Below are positions 58,880-64,000 of a stretch of 64,000 bases of DNA, in pieces (the stretch's first letter is position 1; every line of letters starts with the position of its first letter). Source of the stretch: DASZVB01 sp036272055 (GTDB lineage: Bacteria; Myxococcota_A; Polyangia; Polyangiales; Polyangiaceae); the NCBI GenBank assembly GCA_036272055.1, contig DATAZL010000076.1:22039-86038 (forward strand). The letters are read 5' to 3'. Below the pieces are notes generated by a model. It was not told where the DNA came from. It did not search any database and was given only the letters and a program-made list of their open reading frames with translations. The position numbers and the translations under genes are program-made.

Positions 58880-59906
58880 TGAGGTGACGTCGCGCGATCT
58901 CGGTCCAGGTGCCCTCTGGCTCGAGGTCGATGTAGCTCTTCCAGTAGGGGCGAGCTTGCGCCGGTTCGCCCATCTGCTCGAAGGCCATCGCCAGGTTGAA
59001 GTAGGCGTCGGAAAACTTCGGGTCCGCCTCGATCGCTCCGCGGAAGAGCGGCACGGCGAGGTCCGCGTCGCCCCGCTCGAGCATGACGTAGCCGAGGTTG
59101 TACTGGGCCTCCGGCTGCCGCGGATCGATGGAGAGAGCCTTCTTGTAGAGGGCCTCGGCTTCGGCCACCTGGTGACGCCGGAAGCGGATGTTCCCGAGGT
59201 TCGTGTACGCGATGCTGAGCCAGGGATCGAGCTCGAGCGCCTGCGAGTAGAGCGTCTCGGCCTCCGACATGGTCGCCGGATCTTCGTCGAGTTGGCTCGC
59301 GTGAAGATAGAGCTCGTACGCGGTGCGAGCGCGCTCGCGCCCAGCCGTCGGCCTGAGCAGGCGGACCACGTCGTCGCGGAGCGCGCTCACCTCGAGGTCG
59401 AGCACCATCTGACCGGTGATCGGCTCGAACGCGCCCTCGCCGGAATAGACGACGACGCGCTTGCCGTCGGACGCGATCTTCAGCTCGACGAGCGGGCGCG
59501 CGACGTTCGGTAGCGACTTGCGCAGCGCGGCGATGGCGCGCGTGACGTCACGGAGGCGGACGTTCTGGGCGAGGAGGCCCTGCGCGGTGCGCATCGCGAT
59601 GAGATCGGTGAACGTGTACGCGCGGCGCCCGCGACGGCGCCCGCTCGGCGTCACCACGCCGTTCTTGTCGAGCGAGCTGAGCCGCGCTGCGGAGACGTTC
59701 AGCAGACGCGACACCTCGGCGCGCGTGAAGAGGTCGGTGACCGGTTCGCGCGAACCGTTGCCGGCATCTGTGTGCGCCGTGGCGTGCGGCTCGGCCTTCG
59801 CCTCTTCGCGCACACGACCGCCGCCCGGACCGAAGACCACGTGAATGATCTTTTCGGCTCGTCGCTTCTTGCTGTCTCGTGTTCGCTTGCGCCGCTGCCC
59901 CGCCAT
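58875..59906 (-). CDS. MerR-type HTH fused to a TPR array
   Basis: A 343-residue protein. A basic N-terminus (RRKRTRDSKKRRAEK) and a charged linker precede a MerR-like winged HTH (~60-130): LFTRAEVSRLLNVSAARLSS, then GRRRGRRAYTFTDLIAMRTA. A middle region (~130-210) is beta-rich. From ~215 it has TPR repeats (ALELDPWLSIAYTNLGNIRF, ALSIDPRQPEAQYNLGYVML, AIEADPKFSDAYFNLAMAFE). MerR regulators normally end in a small ligand domain, so a TPR array suggests control by protein contact. The targets are unknown. Confidence 0.85.
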   Translation of the reverse strand: MAGQRRKRTRDSKKRRAEKIIHVVFGPGGGRVREEAKAEPHATAHTDAGNGSREPVTDLFTRAEVSRLLNVSAARLSSLDKNGVVTPSGRRRGRRAYTFTDLIAMRTAQGLLAQNVRLRDVTRAIAALRKSLPNVARPLVELKIASDGKRVVVYSGEGAFEPITGQMVLDLEVSALRDDVVRLLRPTAGRERARTAYELYLHASQLDEDPATMSEAETLYSQALELDPWLSIAYTNLGNIRFRRHQVAEAEALYKKALSIDPRQPEAQYNLGYVMLERGDADLAVPLFRGAIEADPKFSDAYFNLAMAFEQMGEPAQARPYWKSYIDLEPEGTWTEIARRHLT

Positions 59907-60139
59907 TCGAACGCTTCAATTCTTCCGCGCGGCTCTTGAAGTCAAGGAGAACGCTTCGCGCCGCGCACGAGGGCGCGAACAGAGCGCAATCACGCCGAAT
60001 CGTCGCGACACATTTCTTCCGCGGGCGCGCGGCGGCGCGAAAAGAAAACCCGACGAAGACCTTGACGTAGTCGCGCGGTCCCATTCCGGTGCACGCGCGT
60101 GCAGAGCATCGCGCGCTTACCTTTCGGCGCCGCGCCGGG

Positions 60140-60604
60140 TCAGCGCGCGCGGTTGCCGGCGGCGCGACCGCCGCTGGCGACGACACGCGCCTCGACGTCG
60201 ACGTCGATCCTGATCCCCTGACGCCCGACGCTCACGACCAGCTCGGCCTTGATACGACCAATGGGGTGGACGGATCTCACCCGCGCCTCGCGGCACGCGA
60301 TCCGGATCGCGCGGAGTCGTGCGTGCGGGTCACGGGTGACGAGACAGGACAGCTTCTCCGACAGCTCGTCGGGGACGACGCCGCCCCGCGACACGACCGG
60401 CAGGAGGAGACTCGTCGTGCCGTAGTACGACGCGCCGTCCGACTCGTTCCGGATCGCGCCCTCGCTCATCACGTCGGCCTTGTCGAGGAGCTCCTGCCAC
60501 CGGTAGTCGGCGCTGCGGAACATCTCGACGGCCCGGCTCTCGACGAGTCGGAACTCGCCCGCCTTCACTGGGCCCGGTCCCCGGCGCGGTGGCTTCTGCT
60601 TCAC
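60140..60604 (-). CDS. Conserved-looking hypothetical protein
   Basis: A 154-residue protein without signal peptide or membrane helix. It has a Pro/Arg-rich start, a helical N-terminal half (RSADYRWQELLDKADVMSEG) and a beta-rich basic C-terminal half (GRIKAELVVSVGRQGIRIDV). Codon use follows the neighbours, which supports it as a real gene. A 233-base gap separates it from the MerR-TPR gene on the same strand; I saw no hairpin or motif in that gap. I do not recognise the family. Confidence 0.55.
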   Translation of the reverse strand: MKQKPPRRGPGPVKAGEFRLVESRAVEMFRSADYRWQELLDKADVMSEGAIRNESDGASYYGTTSLLLPVVSRGGVVPDELSEKLSCLVTRDPHARLRAIRIACREARVRSVHPIGRIKAELVVSVGRQGIRIDVDVEARVVASGGRAAGNRAR

Positions 60605-60754
60605 GACGGAGCGGATCGTACGTCGGCGCGAGCGCGGAGAGTAAATTACAGAGCGCCCGCTGTTCCGGCCGGCGCCCGACGAGTCCTGGGATCGGAATTT
60701 GGCCGACCCCGGCGGGCCCTGCGAGGATCACGAGTCGCCACGCAAGGGCATCCC

Positions 60755-61096
60755 ATGACGAGCAAATCCAGCGACTTCGACCGGTATCGTGGGCAGGAGC
60801 GCCGCTCCCGGGTCATGTACGTGACTCGCAACACCGAATATCACTTCAAGGGCCCCCGCTGCGTCGCGGTCCGCGAGCGCGTGAGCGGCAGCTGGCTCCT
60901 GACGCATCCCGCACTCAATCGCGTCATTTCGGGGTCCATCCGGTTCAACCGGAACAAGGAAGCGTACCCGACGCTCGAGACTCCCCGGGTCGGGGAGGGG
61001 CTCCTCTTCGCCTCCGGTGGCCCCGACGTCATCACGAGCAACCTGGAAGCGATCGCTCGTCCCGCGAAAGCAACCGTCTCTGCCTACCCGGTTTGA
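60755..61096 (+). CDS. Small hypothetical basic protein
   Basis: A 113-residue protein starting at ATG 60755. It begins with a charged helix (SSDFDRYRGQERRSRVMYVT), then a beta-rich part with YHFKGPRCVAVRERVSGSWL. The frame stays open far upstream, but the upstream part has no clear start and overlaps the divergent gene at 60140-60604, so the shorter form is preferred. One Cys is present. Function unknown. Confidence 0.5.
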   Translation: MTSKSSDFDRYRGQERRSRVMYVTRNTEYHFKGPRCVAVRERVSGSWLLTHPALNRVISGSIRFNRNKEAYPTLETPRVGEGLLFASGGPDVITSNLEAIARPAKATVSAYPV

Positions 61097-61262
61097 CGAG
61101 CGGTAAGCCGATGCTCGACGCGATGCGTAAGTTCGACTACTCCCGGCATGCTCGTCGTCGTTCGACGCGCACGGACGACGCCCGCTGTGAGGGGCTCGCC
61201 CGGTTGAGCAAAAATCGCTGATTGACACCAGCTTTGCGCCTTGGGACACGTTAGGAGCAGGC

Positions 61263-63134
61263 GTGCTCTCGAACACAAGTCAAGACAAAGGAACCGTGTT
61301 CGCCATCGTGATCAGCGAGAAGGGTGGGGCGGAGCGGCGTGAGGTGTTCGAACAAGCCGAACTCAGCATCGGCCGGGTGCAGGGCAACGAGCTCATGCTG
61401 CCGAAGGGCAACGTGTCCAAGCGCCACGCTCGCCTTGTGTTCAGGGACGGGCGCTACATCGTCACCGACCTGAACAGCACCAACGGCACGTACGTGAACC
61501 GCCGGCGCATCAACCAGGCGACCATCGTTCGCCAGGGTGACCGCATCTACATCGGCGATTTCGTTCTCCGCATCGAGTCACAGGAAGAGAACAGCGGCCT
61601 CGCCTCGTCGCCGGCGAGCATGCCGCCGCTCCGCGACCCCGTGATGACGAACCCGGACGGCTCCACGCTGTCCAAGGCTCCGCCGATGCCGCCCCCGCTC
61701 GTCGGCAGCTACCCGCCGGTTCCCCCCGCGCCACGCCTGCCGATCCCGGTCGCTCCGGAGAAGACGCCGTCGCTCGTCCCTTCCTCGTCGTCCCGCATCG
61801 AGCCGCCGTCGGTGGCGTCGGTCGCGTCGGTGGTCGAGCGCCCCGCGAGCGGCCGCGAAGACAGCATCGACACCGAGATGACGGCATACCGCAGCGCGGT
61901 CGCGGCGCTCACCGAGCGCGTCGTCCAGCGGCTGGAGCCGAACGTGCTCGACGGCGACCTGGCGGAAGGGTTGCTGGGGCGCGTCGACAGGATGCTCACC
62001 GATCAGCTCACCGAGCTCCGGCGCGAGGACGTGATCGGCGCGTCGATCGTCGAGGACCGGCTGAAGCGCGACGCAAAGGCGGAGCTCGTGGAGCTCGGAG
62101 TCCTGGGTCCGCTCCTCGAGGACGAGTCGGTCAGCGAGATCACCATCTTCGGCTCTGCTTCGGTCAACGCCACCCGCGCTGGCCGTCGAGTGACGGTCGA
62201 GCCGCCGCTGTCGTCGGAGGCGTCGGTGCGTCGCGTGCTCGCGCGGCTCCTCCGCGTCGAGGGCGTGCCGCTCGAGCATGGCGAGCACATGATCTCGCGC
62301 AAGCTCCGGGGCGGGTTCCAGCTCCAGGCCGTGACGGGACCGCGGGTTCCGTCCGGCACGATGATCCATCTCGAGCGCGCTCAGCGCGTCGACGCGACGC
62401 TCGACGACCTCGTCCGCTCGGGGACGATCTCGCGCGTCGTCGCGACGTTCCTGCGCAACTGCGTCGCGGTGAGGGCCAACGTCCTCATCGTCGGGCCGCG
62501 TGAGGCCCGTGGCGCGATGGTCGCCGGCGCGCTCGCGTCGGCCAGCACCGACGGCCACGTCGTCGCGATCCAGGACAACGACGTCATCGTCAGCAACGCC
62601 GTGCCCGTCAGTCACCTCGACGTGGCCGACGCGCCGGGGGAGCTCTCGGAGCTCGTCAACTTCGCCGGGCGATTTCCGGAAGCGCGGCTCGTCGTCGACA
62701 ACTTCAGCGGGCGCACCGCCGCGGCCGTCCTCGGCGCCGTCGCCGGCGGGGCCGACGGCCTCCTCGCGGTCACGACCGCCGCCAGCCTCCGGCGCGGGCT
62801 CCTCCGCCTGCCGGTGGAGATCGCCGTCGCGCGCCCGGAGCTCTCCGCCGACGCGGCGCGCGAGCTCCTCGCCACGACGTTCGACATCGTCATCGACGTC
62901 GCGGTGCTACGCGACGGACGCCGTCGTGTCGTCCGCATCGCCGAGCCCGCGGGGATCACCTCCGACGAGATCACGCTGCGCGACATCTTCTCTTTCGTGG
63001 TCGAGCGCGCGAGCAGCGGCTCGGTCGAGGGAACGTTCCAGGCGACCGGCGTCGCTCCGCGCATCCTCGGGGACATGGTCGCCCGCGGTCTCTCGGTGGA
63101 CAGCGGCGTGTTCAGCCGCCCACCGTCACGCTGA
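61263..63134 (+). CDS. FHA domain fused to a CpaF/TadA-like ATPase domain without its active site
   Basis: A 623-residue protein from a GTG five bases after AGGAG. The N-terminal FHA domain (~15-105) has ELSIGRVQGNELML, GNVSKRHARLVF and LNSTNGTYVNRR. A Pro-rich linker leads to a secretion-ATPase fold of the CpaF type: LVELGVLGPLLEDESVSEIT, RAGRRVTVEPPLSS, then the nucleotide region. The Walker A GxGKT is replaced: the loop reads VGPREARGAMVAGAL (residues ~410-424), with R-G-A where G-K-T should be. The catalytic Glu region reads VVDNFSG instead of VVGEVRG, and the His box is VTTAAS. It therefore cannot hydrolyse ATP as CpaF does. It may be a phospho-dependent scaffold or a regulator of a pilus/secretion ATPase. 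Confidence 0.82.
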   Translation: MLSNTSQDKGTVFAIVISEKGGAERREVFEQAELSIGRVQGNELMLPKGNVSKRHARLVFRDGRYIVTDLNSTNGTYVNRRRINQATIVRQGDRIYIGDFVLRIESQEENSGLASSPASMPPLRDPVMTNPDGSTLSKAPPMPPPLVGSYPPVPPAPRLPIPVAPEKTPSLVPSSSSRIEPPSVASVASVVERPASGREDSIDTEMTAYRSAVAALTERVVQRLEPNVLDGDLAEGLLGRVDRMLTDQLTELRREDVIGASIVEDRLKRDAKAELVELGVLGPLLEDESVSEITIFGSASVNATRAGRRVTVEPPLSSEASVRRVLARLLRVEGVPLEHGEHMISRKLRGGFQLQAVTGPRVPSGTMIHLERAQRVDATLDDLVRSGTISRVVATFLRNCVAVRANVLIVGPREARGAMVAGALASASTDGHVVAIQDNDVIVSNAVPVSHLDVADAPGELSELVNFAGRFPEARLVVDNFSGRTAAAVLGAVAGGADGLLAVTTAASLRRGLLRLPVEIAVARPELSADAARELLATTFDIVIDVAVLRDGRRRVVRIAEPAGITSDEITLRDIFSFVVERASSGSVEGTFQATGVAPRILGDMVARGLSVDSGVFSRPPSR

Positions 63135-63174
63135 TTGCGCCGTCGTCGTGACGGCTGCGAGCCGAGCGCTTTGC

Positions 63175-63696
63175 CTACACGTCCGCGGAGGCTTCTGCCG
63201 ACTTCGCTTGCGCGAGCTTCCTGCCGAGCAGGCGCCGCTTCACGGCGTTGAGCTTGTCGAGCATCACGACGCCGTTCAGGTGGTCGTTCTCGTGTTGCAC
63301 GGCGACGGCGAGCAGGCCGTCCGCCTCCAGCGTGAAGGGCTTGCCGTCCCGATCGAGGGCTCGCACCGTGACCTGCTCGGCGCGCCGGATCTCCTCGGTC
63401 ACGCCGGGGAACGAGAGGCAGCCCTCTTCCCAGGTCTGCGTCCCGACGGTCGAGGTGATCTCGGGGTTGATGAACACGCGCAGGTCGCTCGGCTCGTCGT
63501 CGTTCGCGATGTCGATGACGAACACGCGGAGCAGCACGCCGACCTGGTTGGCCGCGAGGCCGACGCCGGGTGCCGCGTACATGGTCTCGGCCATATCGTC
63601 GACGAGCTGCCGGATCTCGTCGGTGACCTCTTTCACAGGTGCCGCAACCTGCTTGAGATGCGGATCGGGGTACTTGAGGATGGGCCGGAGAGCCAT
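63175..63696 (-). CDS. def: Peptide deformylase
   Basis: A 173-residue metallo-hydrolase that removes the formyl group from new proteins. All three motifs are present: GVGLAANQVG, EGCLSFPG with the metal Cys, and QHENDHLNG with the HExxH pair of His and Glu. The protein begins MALRPILKYPDPHLKQVA, typical of the family. The ATG at 63696 is preferred over an upstream in-frame ATG at 63735 for that reason. The methionyl-tRNA formyltransferase gene that often follows is not here. Confidence 0.96.
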   Translation of the reverse strand: MALRPILKYPDPHLKQVAAPVKEVTDEIRQLVDDMAETMYAAPGVGLAANQVGVLLRVFVIDIANDDEPSDLRVFINPEITSTVGTQTWEEGCLSFPGVTEEIRRAEQVTVRALDRDGKPFTLEADGLLAVAVQHENDHLNGVVMLDKLNAVKRRLLGRKLAQAKSAEASADV

Positions 63697-64000
63697 GGTC
63701 CGCCGAAAGTTAACACTCGCGATCCGCCCTCGCAACGTGCTGGCTTGTTAAAGGGGGGCCTTAGCCCCCCGCCGCTTCGCGGGCTCGCTTTGCTCGCGGG
63801 GGGCCAACGTCCCCCCGTCTAGTTCCGCATGGACGCGACCGTCGTACCCGAGACGTCAAAGCTGCGGAACTACGCGAGCGAAGCGAGCCCGCGAAGGCGG
63901 CGGGGGGAGCAGTTCGCCGAAGGCGAAGCTGCGGGGGGCCAAGGCCCCCCTTGGTTACCTGCCGCCGCTTCGAGCGGAGCTCGAGCGCGCGTCGCAACAC
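63697..64000. repeat. Gene-free mosaic of G/C-rich hairpins and inverted repeats
   Basis: No gene is supported here. The region holds several inverted repeats. One is GGGGGGCC...CCCCCC with a 4-base loop (63753-63770). Another is a ~28-bp arm at 63771-63798 whose complement recurs at 63873-63901 with one mismatch and one extra base. A third is a 6-bp G/C stem at 63798-63816, a fourth is GCAGTTCGCC paired with GGCGAAGCTGC (63909-63932), and the last is a perfect GGGGGGCC-AA-GGCCCCCC (63933-63950). The pattern looks like a REP/BIME-type intergenic repeat cluster or a strong transcription barrier, possibly continuing beyond the window edge. Confidence 0.6.

Noticed and set aside
60089..60754. 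Upstream extension of the small gene at 60755
   Set aside because: It overlaps the opposite-strand gene at 60140-60604 and its translation is low in complexity.
61222..61250. TTGACA upstream of the FHA-CpaF gene as a sigma-70 promoter
   Set aside because: No acceptable -10 hexamer at 16-18 bases; kept only as a weak possibility.
63761..64000. Minus-strand open frame at the right edge
   Set aside because: It runs through the hairpin repeats and its protein is an Arg/Pro/Ser-rich translation of them.

Overview
The window is a high-GC, gene-dense bacterial chromosome segment, most likely from a myxobacterium (Myxococcota, probably Polyangia). The signs are a complete type II secretion operon, several Ser/Thr kinases fused to TPR or FGE-like domains, AgmX/PglI-type C-terminal domains, a roadblock/LC7 protein, FHA-linked sigma-54 activators and strong GC bias at third codon positions. 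The assignment rests on gene content only. No rRNA, tRNA, CRISPR array, insertion sequence or phage gene was seen.

Layout. 1-6.5 kb: the 5' part of dnaX (leftward, cut by the window edge), a membrane histidine kinase, a thioredoxin-like [2Fe-2S] ferredoxin, a cupin, two convergent AgmX/PglI-domain proteins, a V4R-like protein and an isochorismatase-family gene broken by a one-base frameshift. 6.6-22.8 kb: a sigma-54 response regulator, then a good -24/-12 promoter, then an uninterrupted type II secretion operon gspC-D-E-F-(GspG-like)-G-H-I-J-K-L-M-N. Most inner-membrane and pseudopilin genes overlap by ATGA, which implies translational coupling. 22.8-40 kb: a giant pseudokinase-TPR protein (leftward), an ftsB-like gene, an MshEN-domain protein, methylmalonyl-CoA mutase with its GTPase chaperone meaB, a lipoprotein with PD40-like repeats and one CXXCH motif, a two-gene module with a nucleotidyltransferase, a glyoxalase-fold protein, an aconitase-fold protein that has lost its Fe-S ligands, a roadblock protein, aroQ and a TetR regulator. 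40-51 kb: the topoisomerase block, with gyrA-nth leftward, bamA leftward, and parC-parE rightward. 51-55.3 kb: a Ser/Thr kinase fused to an FGE-sulfatase-like domain, followed at once by a small Cys-containing secreted peptide, a DUF692/MNIO multinuclear iron oxidase and a DUF2063 partner. 55.3-64 kb: another Ser/Thr kinase, an FHA/sigma-54 activator, a nitrilase-family amidase, a MerR-TPR fusion, two small unknown proteins, an FHA protein fused to a CpaF-like ATPase domain without its nucleotide-binding residues, peptide deformylase, and a terminal mosaic of G/C-rich hairpins.

How the genes work together. The clearest functional units are (i) the NtrC-like regulator, the sigma-54 promoter and the gsp operon, a plausible regulated secretion system; (ii) the kinase-FGE / precursor / MNIO / DUF2063 cluster at 50985-55269, which looks like a bufferin/HvfABC-type RiPP locus making a cysteine-modified, probably metal-binding, exported peptide; (iii) methylmalonyl-CoA mutase with MeaB for propionyl-CoA metabolism; and (iv) gyrA-nth and parC-parE. 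The MNIO locus is the strongest candidate for a little-described system. Several proteins keep a well-known fold but lack catalytic residues (pseudokinase, aconitase-like, CpaF-like), which suggests scaffold or regulatory roles.
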